This document shows, one piece after another, positions 53,836 through 62,309 of a DNA stretch of 64,000 nucleotides. The notes beneath the pieces were generated by a model, which worked only from the letters and a program-made list of their open reading frames with translations, had not been told where the DNA came from and ran no database searches. The position numbers and the translations under genes were made by a program. This DNA is from Albidovulum sediminicola (GTDB taxonomy: Bacteria > Pseudomonadota > Alphaproteobacteria > Rhodobacterales > Rhodobacteraceae). The stretch's first letter is position 1. Every line of letters begins with the position of its first letter. The stretch covers positions 186,001 through 250,000 of the forward strand of contig NZ_JAOWLA010000003.1 of assembly GCF_025751575.1 (NCBI RefSeq). Reading direction: 5' to 3'.

Positions 53836-56037
53836 ATGACTGGTGCCGACATCATCGCCGTCATTATCCTGATCACGATCCTGATCGCCGTCGGGGTCTA
53901 CCTGCTCCACTGGCTCTACCGGCATTCGTCGAAGGACCAGAGCTTCGTCAGGACCGGCTCGGGCGGCGAGCGGGTCGTGATGGGCGGCGGCGCGCTGGTG
54001 ATCCCGATCATCCACGACATCACCGTCGTGAACATGAACGCGATCCCGATCGAGATCCGGCGCCAGGGCGAACAGTCGCTGATCACGAAGAACAAGATGC
54101 GCATCGACGTCACCACCGAGTTCTTCGTCCGTGTGATGGCGACCGCGGAGGGCGTCTCGACCGCGGCCCGGACGCTCGGCGCCCGGACGCAGGACCCGAT
54201 GCTGATGAAGGAAGTGATCCAGGGCCGGCTGATCGACGCCATGGCCACCGTCGCGGCCTCGATGACGATGGACGAGATCCACCAGAATCGCGGCGGCTAC
54301 ATCAGCCAGGTTTCTGCGCTGGTCGCCAAGGTGCTCGCCTCGAACGGGCTGGAGCTTGAGACGGCGGCGCTGACCGCGCTCAACCAGGCGGACATTTCCT
54401 ATTTCGATCCCTCCAACCACTTCGACGCCGAGGGCCTGACCCTGATCGTGCGCGAGACCGAGGAGCGCCGCAAGCTCAGGAACCAGATCGAGAACGAGAC
54501 CCGCGTGCAGATCAAGACCCGGGACTTCGAAGCCGAGCAGAAGGTCATCGAGATCGACCGCGACCTGGAATATGTCCGCATCGACCAGGCCCGCGACATC
54601 GCGGCCCGCAAGGCCCGCCAGACCGCCGAGATCGAGGCGGAGAACGCAAGCTCCCGCATCGCGGTGAGCCAGGCGCGCACCAAGGCCGACGAGGAAGCCG
54701 AGCGGGTCGCGATCGCCAAGGGCCGTGCGATCGAGGAAGAGCGCATCAAGTCCGAGAACGAGATCAAGGCGCTGGAGATCGAGCGCCAGCGCGACACGGA
54801 ACTGACCGAGATCACCTCCCGCACACGGCTCGAGACCGAGCGCATCCAGACCCGCCGGCAGGTCGAGGCCGAGCGCATCGAACGTGAGCGCGAGATCCGC
54901 GAGGCCGAAATCAAGTCGCGGCTGGACATTGCGACCTTCGAGACGAAGAGCGACGGTGAGATCGAGAATGCCCGCACGGTGATGCGGCAGGAGGTCGAGA
55001 AGGCGCGGATCGACACCGAAAAGGCGATCGAGCTGCTCACCGTCGAGCGCGAGAAGGCGGTGCGCGTCTCGGAGGAGAAGGCGCAGGCTGAGAAGGACCG
55101 CGCCGCGCTGGCCAAGAAGCTCGCCGTCGAAAGCGAGCGGCTGCAGACCGAGGAAAGCATCCAGGAACGCGACATCGCGCGCCAGCACAAGATCCGTCTG
55201 GCCGAGACCACCAGCCGGCGCGAAGTGGAAGACGCGCGCATCGTCGCGGACCGCGAGATCGAGGAACTGCGCGTCGCCGCCGCCCGCTACATCGAGCGCT
55301 TTGAGATCGAGCAGAAGATGGAAATCGAGCTGGCCGACAAGCAGCGCCTGATCTCGGTCGTGAACAAGGCGATCGACGAGGCGGTCGCGCGCACCAAAGA
55401 GGCCGAGGCGCGCAAGAAGCTTGCGCTGAGCGAAGAGCAGGTCGAATCCGCGCGCGCCGAGGAAAAGGCAAATCGCGCCAAGACCGTCGAGGTCATCGAT
55501 GCCGAGGCCCGCGCCAAGCGCGAGACCATCCGCCTGGTCCAGATGGCCGAGGCCGAGAAGGCCGCCAGCGAGCAGCGCGCCGAGGCCGATATCGCCGAGG
55601 CCAAGGCCGCCGAATACCGCTACGAGGTCGATGCCGAGGGCAAGCGCAAGCTGAACGAGGCCGAGAACCTGCGCAACGAGGACGCCCGCCGCAGCGCTAT
55701 CCTGGAAGGCGTCGTCACTCGCCTGCCCGAGATCATCCGCGAGCAGGTCAAGCCGATGGAGAAGATCGACTCGATCAAGATCCTTCAGGTCGACGGGCTT
55801 CCCGGTCTCAACAGCCCGTCCGAGGGTGGGCGCAATGGCGGGGCTACGGGCGGCGGTGGCGGCGGCAGCGTGACCGATCAGGTCGTGAATTCCGCGATGA
55901 AGTACCGCACGCAGGTCGCCTTCGTCGATGGGCTGATGGAAGAGATCGGCCTGCCGCTGAAGAACCTCGGCGCCGCGGGCGGGATGCAGTTCAAGAACTT
56001 CCCGCCGAAAGGCGAGGGCGGATCGAGCGACGACTGA
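53836..56037 (+). CDS. Flotillin/SPFH-domain protein with very long coiled coil
   Basis: A 733-residue protein from ATG 53836 (GGAAGGAAAT upstream). Residues 5-27 are an N-terminal membrane helix; about 30-220 form an SPFH domain (GGGALVIPIIHDITVVNMNA, DVTTEFFVRV); about 205-620 is an extremely charged Glu/Arg/Lys coiled coil with many Ala-Glu-Ala and IEREREI heptads typical of flotillins; a Gly-rich linker (ATGGGGGGSVTD) precedes a short C-terminal segment. Flotillins scaffold ordered membrane microdomains. Adjacency to the opsin-like protein and permeases suggests it clusters them. Longer than YqiK/FloT (about 510-550). Confidence 0.93.
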   Translation: MTGADIIAVIILITILIAVGVYLLHWLYRHSSKDQSFVRTGSGGERVVMGGGALVIPIIHDITVVNMNAIPIEIRRQGEQSLITKNKMRIDVTTEFFVRVMATAEGVSTAARTLGARTQDPMLMKEVIQGRLIDAMATVAASMTMDEIHQNRGGYISQVSALVAKVLASNGLELETAALTALNQADISYFDPSNHFDAEGLTLIVRETEERRKLRNQIENETRVQIKTRDFEAEQKVIEIDRDLEYVRIDQARDIAARKARQTAEIEAENASSRIAVSQARTKADEEAERVAIAKGRAIEEERIKSENEIKALEIERQRDTELTEITSRTRLETERIQTRRQVEAERIEREREIREAEIKSRLDIATFETKSDGEIENARTVMRQEVEKARIDTEKAIELLTVEREKAVRVSEEKAQAEKDRAALAKKLAVESERLQTEESIQERDIARQHKIRLAETTSRREVEDARIVADREIEELRVAAARYIERFEIEQKMEIELADKQRLISVVNKAIDEAVARTKEAEARKKLALSEEQVESARAEEKANRAKTVEVIDAEARAKRETIRLVQMAEAEKAASEQRAEADIAEAKAAEYRYEVDAEGKRKLNEAENLRNEDARRSAILEGVVTRLPEIIREQVKPMEKIDSIKILQVDGLPGLNSPSEGGRNGGATGGGGGGSVTDQVVNSAMKYRTQVAFVDGLMEEIGLPLKNLGAAGGMQFKNFPPKGEGGSSDD

Positions 56038-56056
56038 TCGGGCGGGGTGAACGGCG

Positions 56057-56524
56057 ATGGCAAGTCAGGACATGACCGACCGGCTCGACCGTCACGCGCT
56101 GGTGATGGCGATCTGGACGCCGGCGGTCTTTGCGGCGGCGGCGCTCCTGCATCGCGGCGTCCTTGTCGGCGGGGCGTGGTGGATCGCGGCGGGGTTTGCG
56201 GCGCTGCTGCTGGCCTTCGCCGGGCATGTGATCGCCAACACCGTGCTTGGCACCGGCTTCACGCCGGGCGAGACGGCCCTGGGGCTGGCCGTCTTCGCCG
56301 CCGCGCTTGGCGCGCTGCTGCTCTCGGCGCTGGTCGGCCCTGACGGGATCGGCGCAGATGTCTATCTCGCCCTCGGGCTGGGTTTCGCCGCGCTCGTCGT
56401 TGCCGTTGTCGCCTATCTTGTCATCGCGCACGGTCCGCGACGCGCCTTCGAGAAGTTCGACGTGATCCGTGACAACAACGCCCGGCGCGCATCGCGCCTG
56501 CCGCATCGCGGGGGGCGCCGATGA
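56057..56524 (+). CDS. Four-helix membrane protein preceding the symporter
   Basis: A 155-residue integral membrane protein with four hydrophobic helices (about 16-31, 38-60, 73-92, 99-122) and a basic C-terminal tail. I do not recognise the family. The gene overlaps the following symporter-like gene by four bases (ATGA). Many symporters of the SSS family are encoded with a small membrane partner (YjcH with ActP, DUF4212 proteins), so it may be an accessory subunit of the next protein. Confidence 0.7.
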   Translation: MASQDMTDRLDRHALVMAIWTPAVFAAAALLHRGVLVGGAWWIAAGFAALLLAFAGHVIANTVLGTGFTPGETALGLAVFAAALGALLLSALVGPDGIGADVYLALGLGFAALVVAVVAYLVIAHGPRRAFEKFDVIRDNNARRASRLPHRGGRR

Positions 56525-58428
56525 CCGCGCTTCTTCTGTCCTGCCTGATCCTCGTCGCGCTCTACGCCCTTTACATCGCGGCGCGGGTGGCGCGGATCGG
56601 CGCCGCGCCAGAGACCTTCCTGGATGCCGGTGGAACGCTGCCCGGCTGGAGCGTCATCTTCCTCTTGCCGGGGCTCGCCATGACCGCGCTGGGAGTGGAG
56701 CGGCACCTGGGCCTGGTGGCGCGCTTCGGGCTGCAGGCCTCGCATGTGGCCGTGGGGATCGTCCTACTGGCGATGGCCGCGCTCTTGATCTGGAACCGGC
56801 TGTGGTTCGCCGCACGGATCGCCGGACTGGGTTCGCCCGGCGCGGCGCTTGGGCAGTTCTACGGGTCCATCACCCTGCGCATTGCGGTGCTGATCCTCGC
56901 GCTTCTTTTCGCGCTGCCCTTCGCGGCCGATGTCCTGTCCTTTGCCGCGGCGCTTTTGGAAACCGCGACGCAGGGGCTGTTGCCGCGCGCGGCGGGGGCC
57001 TGGCTTCTGGCGATCGCGCTGACCATCCCCGCAATCGTCGGGGGCTGGCGGGGAACCGTCCTGACCCTCGCGATGCTGTCCCTGTCGCTTCTCGCGCTTT
57101 TGCCCGGCGTCACCGTCTTGACCGAGCTGACGGCGGCGGAACGCGGCTTTCCTGTGATGCCCATCGTCGTTGCCGACGGTATCCTCTGGGACCGTCTGCC
57201 CGGCGTCGTGCGCTATATCGGCGGGGTCGGGAAGCATGTCCCGCAAGAGGGGATCTTTACCGCCGTCGCGGTCTCGTCCTCGGCCCTGGCGCTGCTGGGC
57301 CTCGTCCTGAGCCCGCCTGCGCTTTATCTCGGCCAGACGCTTCGCGCCGGGCGGTCGTTCGGTGTCGCCTCCGTCTGGCTGACGGGCGGGCTGACGGCCG
57401 GTCTGGTCGTTCTTTGCGGACCGGTGCTGGCGGGGCGCCTGTCGGGCGGTGTTCCCGCGCTTGCCGCGGCGCTGCATGAGGCCGAACCGCTGGCCGGGAC
57501 GGCGCTGTTCCTGCTGCTGCTGCTGCCCGTGCTTCTCGCGGTCAGCTTCCTCGTGACCGGCGGCGCGTTGATCTGGACGCGCGAACTCGTCGTCGCCTAC
57601 CTTTTCCCGGGTCTCGCGCCCGAGGCGCAGCGTTTCGCCGCCCGTGTGGCGATTGCCTTCACCTTCTTCTTCATGGCCTTCATGGCGAGCTTCCTGCCGC
57701 TCACTTCAGCGGTCCTTGCCTCCGTCGCGCTGCCGCTTTCGGTTCAGCTTCTGCCCGCGCTGCTGGGCCTCGCCTTCTTTCGCTGGATCGGCCGCGGGGC
57801 TGTTCTGGCCGGATTGACGCTGGGCTGCCTGATCGTCGTCTTCACCGAACCCTTGGGCCTGATCCTGTTCGAGGGGCTGTTCGTCGATCTGCCTTGGGGG
57901 CGCTGGCCGCTGGGGATCCATTCGGCCGCCTGGGGACTGGTCTTCAACCTGCTGCTCGTGCTTCTGTCGGCCACGGTCACGCAAAGGGCGCCCGACCGGT
58001 TTCAACGCGACCGGCTGCATGACGCGCTTCTGGCGGCAACCGGGCTCCGGGTCGGCGGTCGCGGGCTTCTTTGGGCGCTGGCGCTGCTTTGGGGGTTCTT
58101 CGCCTATGGCCCGGGCGCGATCCTCGGCAACACGTTCTTCAGCGATCCGATCTTCGCGCCCGGCCCGGCCGCGGCGCTGGGGGTCCCCTCCCTCTGGGTC
58201 TGGCAGATCCTGTTCTGGCTGCTGGGCGTCGTGCTGGTCTGGTGGCTCGCCTATCGGCTCGGCTTCGGCCGCACCTCCGAAGACCGGATCAAGCCGATCA
58301 CGCTGGGCGAGGCGCCGGGGCTTCGGGTCCCTGACTGGCTGGCGGCTGGGGTGGCCCGGGTCACCGGCCGGGGGACGTTGCCTGCGGGACCCGTCGAGGC
58401 CCCGCGCCGCCGGGCCGCACGCCGATGA
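56521..58428 (+). CDS. Sodium:solute symporter (SSS)-like protein
   Basis: A 635-residue protein with about 13-15 hydrophobic helices. Weak but recognisable SSS features include the early TFLDAGGTLPGWSVIFLLPG (position of the TM1 substrate region), the C-terminal GIHSAAWGLVFNLLLVLLSA and the cytoplasmic RLHDALLAATGLR segment similar to acetate/pyruvate-type members. The canonical ActP sodium motifs are degenerate. Some histidine-kinase-associated SSS domains look similar, but no kinase domain is present. Substrate unknown; it ends the array. Confidence 0.72.
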   Translation: MTALLLSCLILVALYALYIAARVARIGAAPETFLDAGGTLPGWSVIFLLPGLAMTALGVERHLGLVARFGLQASHVAVGIVLLAMAALLIWNRLWFAARIAGLGSPGAALGQFYGSITLRIAVLILALLFALPFAADVLSFAAALLETATQGLLPRAAGAWLLAIALTIPAIVGGWRGTVLTLAMLSLSLLALLPGVTVLTELTAAERGFPVMPIVVADGILWDRLPGVVRYIGGVGKHVPQEGIFTAVAVSSSALALLGLVLSPPALYLGQTLRAGRSFGVASVWLTGGLTAGLVVLCGPVLAGRLSGGVPALAAALHEAEPLAGTALFLLLLLPVLLAVSFLVTGGALIWTRELVVAYLFPGLAPEAQRFAARVAIAFTFFFMAFMASFLPLTSAVLASVALPLSVQLLPALLGLAFFRWIGRGAVLAGLTLGCLIVVFTEPLGLILFEGLFVDLPWGRWPLGIHSAAWGLVFNLLLVLLSATVTQRAPDRFQRDRLHDALLAATGLRVGGRGLLWALALLWGFFAYGPGAILGNTFFSDPIFAPGPAAALGVPSLWVWQILFWLLGVVLVWWLAYRLGFGRTSEDRIKPITLGEAPGLRVPDWLAAGVARVTGRGTLPAGPVEAPRRRAARR

Positions 58429-58436
58429 CGGCGGCC

Positions 58437-58847
58437 TCAGGCGCGCTTGTCCCAGATCAGCGTCAGTTGGGTCTGCGTCACGATCGCCGCAGGCTTTCCA
58501 TCGGGGCGCAGGACCGTGGTCTGCCAGATCGTGGTCGTTCGCCCCTTGTGCAGGGGTTCGCAGCGTCCGGTGATGCGGTCGCCGATCCGGATCGGCCGCA
58601 GGAAGTTGGTCTTGCTTTCCAGCGTCGTGGTGCTTTGCCCCTCGGACAGGTTGATGGCCGCGGCGACACCGCCAAGCGCGTCGGCGAAGGCCATGATCGC
58701 GCCGCCGTGCATGACGCCGTTGCGATTGCTGTGCGCGGGCTGCGTTTCCAGCGACCCGACGACGAGGTCGGGGGAGATCTCTTCAAGCCGGATGCCGAGA
58801 TCCGCCGGAAAGTCGGGAAGCAGGTCTTGATCGAAGCTGTCGGGCAT
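58437..58847 (-). CDS. Hotdog-fold thioesterase (PaaI-like)
   Basis: A 136-residue protein from ATG 58847. It has the PaaI/YbgC-like signature HSNRNGVMHGGAIMAFADAL followed by TTTLESKTNFLRPIRIGD, which form the hotdog helix and CoA-binding strand. It hydrolyses an acyl- or aroyl-CoA thioester; substrate unknown. Convergent with the symporter gene (8 bp gap) and divergent from the MmgE/PrpD gene. Confidence 0.9.
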   Translation of the reverse strand: MPDSFDQDLLPDFPADLGIRLEEISPDLVVGSLETQPAHSNRNGVMHGGAIMAFADALGGVAAAINLSEGQSTTTLESKTNFLRPIRIGDRITGRCEPLHKGRTTTIWQTTVLRPDGKPAAIVTQTQLTLIWDKRA

Positions 58848-59036
58848 GCTGGCATCGCTGATGAGGAACCGGGTGCGACCACATGTGACCAGCCCTCGGG
58901 AAAAGGCAAGACCGCCATCGGCTGGGCCTATAAGGGCTCTAGCAAGAACTGCGCGCGGGAACCTGGCCGTTCGGCGGGGAGTGGGAATGCCCCCGGGATC
59001 AGAGCCGGTCGCGCGTGACACGAGAGAGGACTGACG

Positions 59037-60356
59037 ATGCCACTGATTGATGAGATGATCGCGCTGGCGGGCCTGCCCGCCCCGGATCTTCCGGCCCCGG
59101 CGATGGCGCTTGCCCGCTTCTCGCTTCTCGACTGGATGGCCTGTGGCATTGCTGGGATCGGCGAGCCCCTGGTGCAAAAGCTGCGCCGCCTTGCCGGGGA
59201 AGAGGCGGGGCAGCGCGCGGCCTCGGTGATCGGGGGCGGCATGGTGCCGGCCCGGATGGCGGCGCTCGTGAATGGCGCGACCAGCCATGCGCTTGACTAT
59301 GACGACACCCATTTTGCGCATGTCGGGCACCTGTCGGTCGGTATCTATCCGGCCGCCCTCGCGGCGGGGGAGGAGACCGGCGCATCGTTGGACGAGGTCG
59401 TGGCGGCCTTCCTTGTCGGGGCCGAGGCCGCGATCCGCATCGGCTGCGTCCTGGGTGCGGCGCATTACAATCTCGGCTTTCACCAGACCGCGACGGCGGG
59501 CGCCTTCGGGGCGACGCTTGCCGCTGGCCGTCTTTATGGCCTGTCGGATGCTGAACTGCGCGCGGCCGTCGGGCTTTGTGCCACGCGCGCCTCGGGGTTG
59601 AAGTCGCAATTCGGCACGATGGGCAAGCCCTACAATGCCGGGATCGCCGCCGCCAACGGCGTCGAATGCGCCAAGCTGGCACGTCTGGGCATGACCTCGG
59701 CGGACGATGGCCTGATGGGGGCGCAGGGTTTCGTTCCGACCCACACGCCCGAGGCCGATGAGGCGGCGGGGACCATCCCGAGCTGGCGCGAGGCCTTCCT
59801 GTTCGAGGACAACAAGTACAAGCTTCACGCCTGTTGCCATGGCACCCATGCGATGATCGAGGCCTTGCTGGGCGCAGCGGCTCTGTCGGGGCTGGGGCTT
59901 GACGACATCGCCGGATTTTCGCTGCGCACCAGCCCGCGCTGGCTTCGGGTGTGCGATCTGAAGCGGCCGCGCACGGGGCTGGAGGTCAAGTTCAGCTATG
60001 CCTGGCTTGCTGGCATGGCGCTGCGCGGTGACCGCACCGGCGACGACCGGGTCTATACCGATGCGCTTGCCGGCGATCCGGTCCTGGCCACCTTCGCCGA
60101 ACGGGTCGAGGTCCTGGGGGACGCGTCCCTTTCGGACATGCGCGCCGAAGGCACGGTGCTGCTGCGCGACGGAACCGAGATCGCCGTGTCCCACGATCTG
60201 GCGGCGCGGCTTCCCGAGGCGGTTCTGGCCGCCAAGCTCAGGGACAAGGCCGTCGCCATGCTGGGCGCGCAGGGCGCGTCGATCTGGGAAAGCTTCGCCG
60301 ATCCCGAAGGCAAGACCGCGCGCGATGCGGGCGCGGCCCTGCGCGACGCCGGCTAA
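59037..60356 (+). CDS. MmgE/PrpD-family protein
   Basis: A 439-residue member of the MmgE/PrpD fold (2-methylcitrate dehydratase, cis-aconitate decarboxylase and relatives). Typical stretches: VNGATSHALDYDDTHF, HPAA-like HLSVGIYPAALAAGEE, GFHQTATAGAFGATLAAG, LKSQFGTMGKPYNAGIAAAN and YKLHACCHGTHAMIEA. Length fits (about 440-480). A GAGAGGA site precedes the ATG. Together with neighbouring MaoC-like and acyl-CoA dehydrogenase genes it suggests dehydration or decarboxylation of a C5-C7 polycarboxylate. Confidence 0.9.
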   Translation: MPLIDEMIALAGLPAPDLPAPAMALARFSLLDWMACGIAGIGEPLVQKLRRLAGEEAGQRAASVIGGGMVPARMAALVNGATSHALDYDDTHFAHVGHLSVGIYPAALAAGEETGASLDEVVAAFLVGAEAAIRIGCVLGAAHYNLGFHQTATAGAFGATLAAGRLYGLSDAELRAAVGLCATRASGLKSQFGTMGKPYNAGIAAANGVECAKLARLGMTSADDGLMGAQGFVPTHTPEADEAAGTIPSWREAFLFEDNKYKLHACCHGTHAMIEALLGAAALSGLGLDDIAGFSLRTSPRWLRVCDLKRPRTGLEVKFSYAWLAGMALRGDRTGDDRVYTDALAGDPVLATFAERVEVLGDASLSDMRAEGTVLLRDGTEIAVSHDLAARLPEAVLAAKLRDKAVAMLGAQGASIWESFADPEGKTARDAGAALRDAG

Positions 60357-60366
60357 GGCCGGCTGT

Positions 60367-61209
60367 TCAGAGCCGCCGGAGCGTCGCTTTCATCGAGACC
60401 ACGCCGTCCGAGCGTTCGATCTGACCGTGCCGCTCCGGTCCCGGCACCCCAAGCTGAAGGCGGACCGGCGTTGTCGCGAAGACCGGCGCCTGCGCGCGGT
60501 AGCTGAACCGCAGCGGGCCCAGACCCTCGCGCATCGCGTCGCAAAGTTCCGTCGCCATCATCGGACCGTGCACGACGAGGTCGGGATAGCCTTCGATGTC
60601 GCGGCAGAAGTCGCGGTCCCAATGAATGCGGTGGCCGTTGTGGGTGACAGCCGAGTAGAAGAAGAGCTGGCTTTCGGGATGGGCGAAATAGCCGTCGGGA
60701 ACCGGATCGCCCGGCGCGCGCAGGGCCTCTTCCTTGCCCCCCCTGTCCCGGTAGACGATGGTCTGGATCTCCTCGACGCAGGGGGCGCCCTCCTGCTCGA
60801 TCTGGTGGAAGACCGTGACGAAACAGAGCGGCCCGGTGGTCCCGTCCTTGAACGCGACGTCCCGGATCGTAGAGACCCGCCGTGCGGGAAGCCCTATCCG
60901 CAGCGCCTGAAGAACCGTGACATCGCCCGCCGCCCACATCCGGCGCGGCAGCGGCGCCGGGGGAAGGAACAGTCCCAGACGCTCATGGAAGTCCTCACCC
61001 TGATCGCCGAGGGCGACGGGGCGGTTGAAATAGACCCAGTGCCAGGTCGGGGGCAGGAATTCCTGCGCCAAGTCCTGGCCGAGCAGGACGGCGAGTTTCT
61101 CCGCGGCCTCCGGCGCGAGCGTGTCCTCTGCCTCGCGGCGGCGACCGATGAAGCTCTCGCACAGCCTGCGTACATCGTCGGGGATACGCTTCGCCGCCTG
61201 GGTCGACAT
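60367..61209 (-). CDS. MaoC-like double-hotdog hydratase (mesaconyl-C4-CoA hydratase-like)
   Basis: A 280-residue protein from ATG 61209 (AGAGGA nine bases upstream; frame open beyond). The N-terminal hotdog includes FLPPTWHWVYFNRP and LGLFLPPAPLPRRMWAAGD; the C-terminal one has FFYSAVTHNGHRIHWDRDF and EGYPDLVVHGPMMATEL, the pattern of fungal Htd2 and Chloroflexus mesaconyl-C4-CoA hydratase. The His/Asp dyad needed for hydration is likely in NGHRIHWD. Likely an enoyl- or mesaconyl-CoA hydratase. Convergent with the MmgE/PrpD gene (10 bp). Confidence 0.85.
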   Translation of the reverse strand: MSTQAAKRIPDDVRRLCESFIGRRREAEDTLAPEAAEKLAVLLGQDLAQEFLPPTWHWVYFNRPVALGDQGEDFHERLGLFLPPAPLPRRMWAAGDVTVLQALRIGLPARRVSTIRDVAFKDGTTGPLCFVTVFHQIEQEGAPCVEEIQTIVYRDRGGKEEALRAPGDPVPDGYFAHPESQLFFYSAVTHNGHRIHWDRDFCRDIEGYPDLVVHGPMMATELCDAMREGLGPLRFSYRAQAPVFATTPVRLQLGVPGPERHGQIERSDGVVSMKATLRRL

Positions 61210-61340
61210 GGGCTCGGTCCTCTTCCGGTAGACGCATTTGGGGCTGCGGTCCCGGCATCCGACCGGGGCGCAGCCGAAGCCTAGCGTCAGGTCCGCAGGA
61301 AAATCCAATACAGTCGAACAAGGCCGCCCATAGGCGCTGG

Positions 61341-62282
61341 CTATCCCTGCTCGGGAATGCTCGCCGGCCAGATGCTCCGCCCGACAAGATCGGCCACGAC
61401 CTCGCGGCAGGTCTGCTCGGTCCGGCGGCTTGCCACCGTGGCCGGTGTCGCGGCCGTGCGGACCAGGAAGATATCGCGCTGCAGGGGGGGATCGATGATC
61501 GGGCTTCCAATCAGCGTTCCGTCGGCCACCAGGTCGCTGACCGCGGCGGGCGACAGGATCGTGTAGCCGCTGCCCCGCGCCACCAGCGCCTTGATCTGCG
61601 TCATCGAGTCAATGGCGATCGAAACCCGCAGCGCCAGCCGTTCGGCCCGCGCGACACGTTCGACGAACGAGCGAAGCCCGTGGCGTTCCGAGGGCAACAC
61701 AAGTTCGGTCTGGGCGACCTGCGCGAAGGTCACCGGCGCGCCCGGCGGCGTGTCGAAGGGCCAATCCTCGGGCGCAGCGTAGAACCACAATGTCTCATGA
61801 ACCAGAAGGCTCGCCGAGCACTCCCCGATGTTCGACACGTCGTATAGAAGGGCCAGATCGACCTCGCCCTTCATCACCCATTCCCTGAGGTGACCGGTCA
61901 TCGCCTCGGTCACGCTGAACTGCACCTGCGGCATCTCCAGCCGGATCGTCTCGGCGATCGGGATCGTCAGCGCCATCGAAACGGACGGGGGCATGCCGAA
62001 GACGACCTGGCCGGTAGGTTCCGAGCCGAGACCGACCACGTCGGCCCGCGCCGCGGCCAGGATGCTTTCGATCCGGCAGGCGTGGTGGTGAAGCCGCTGC
62101 CCGGACTCGGTCGTCGAGATGCCGCGCGCGGTGCGGATCAGAAGCTCGACCCCAAGCGATTCCTCAAGGTTCCGGACAAGCTGCGAAAGCGAGGGCTGCG
62201 CGATGCCGAGGGTCCGCGCGGCACCGCTCATCGAGCCGCACTCGACGATCTCCCGGAAGTATCTGAGTTGCCGCGAATCCAA
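61341..62282 (-). CDS. LysR-family transcriptional regulator
   Basis: A 313-residue regulator, TTG start with AAAGG upstream. The N-terminal winged HTH reads LRYFREIVECGSMSGAARTL then GIAQPSLSQLVRNLEESLGV; the C-terminal periplasmic-binding-like effector domain follows from residue 90. It lies 27 bp downstream of the acyl-CoA dehydrogenase and 131 bp upstream of the MaoC-like gene, all on the minus strand, so it is probably co-transcribed and controls this locus. A CoA ester or dicarboxylate would be a reasonable inducer. Confidence 0.93.
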   Translation of the reverse strand: MDSRQLRYFREIVECGSMSGAARTLGIAQPSLSQLVRNLEESLGVELLIRTARGISTTESGQRLHHHACRIESILAAARADVVGLGSEPTGQVVFGMPPSVSMALTIPIAETIRLEMPQVQFSVTEAMTGHLREWVMKGEVDLALLYDVSNIGECSASLLVHETLWFYAAPEDWPFDTPPGAPVTFAQVAQTELVLPSERHGLRSFVERVARAERLALRVSIAIDSMTQIKALVARGSGYTILSPAAVSDLVADGTLIGSPIIDPPLQRDIFLVRTAATPATVASRRTEQTCREVVADLVGRSIWPASIPEQG

Positions 62283-62309
62283 CGATCGGCCTTTCTTCGG
62301 GGGCCCGCC

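Noticed and set aside
53767-55188. Long minus-strand open frame opposite the flotillin
   Set aside because: Mirror image of the flotillin coiled coil; repeats of Leu/Asp/Arg only reflect the complement of Glu/Arg heptads.
54500-55700. Repetitive GAGATCGAG-type sequence as a DNA repeat or CRISPR-like array
   Set aside because: The periodicity is codon-level and comes from the flotillin coiled coil; units are irregular with no spacers.
45453-58428. Retinal or carotenoid synthesis genes accompanying the opsin-like gene
   Set aside because: No blh/brp-type dioxygenase or crt gene was found in the array or elsewhere in the window.
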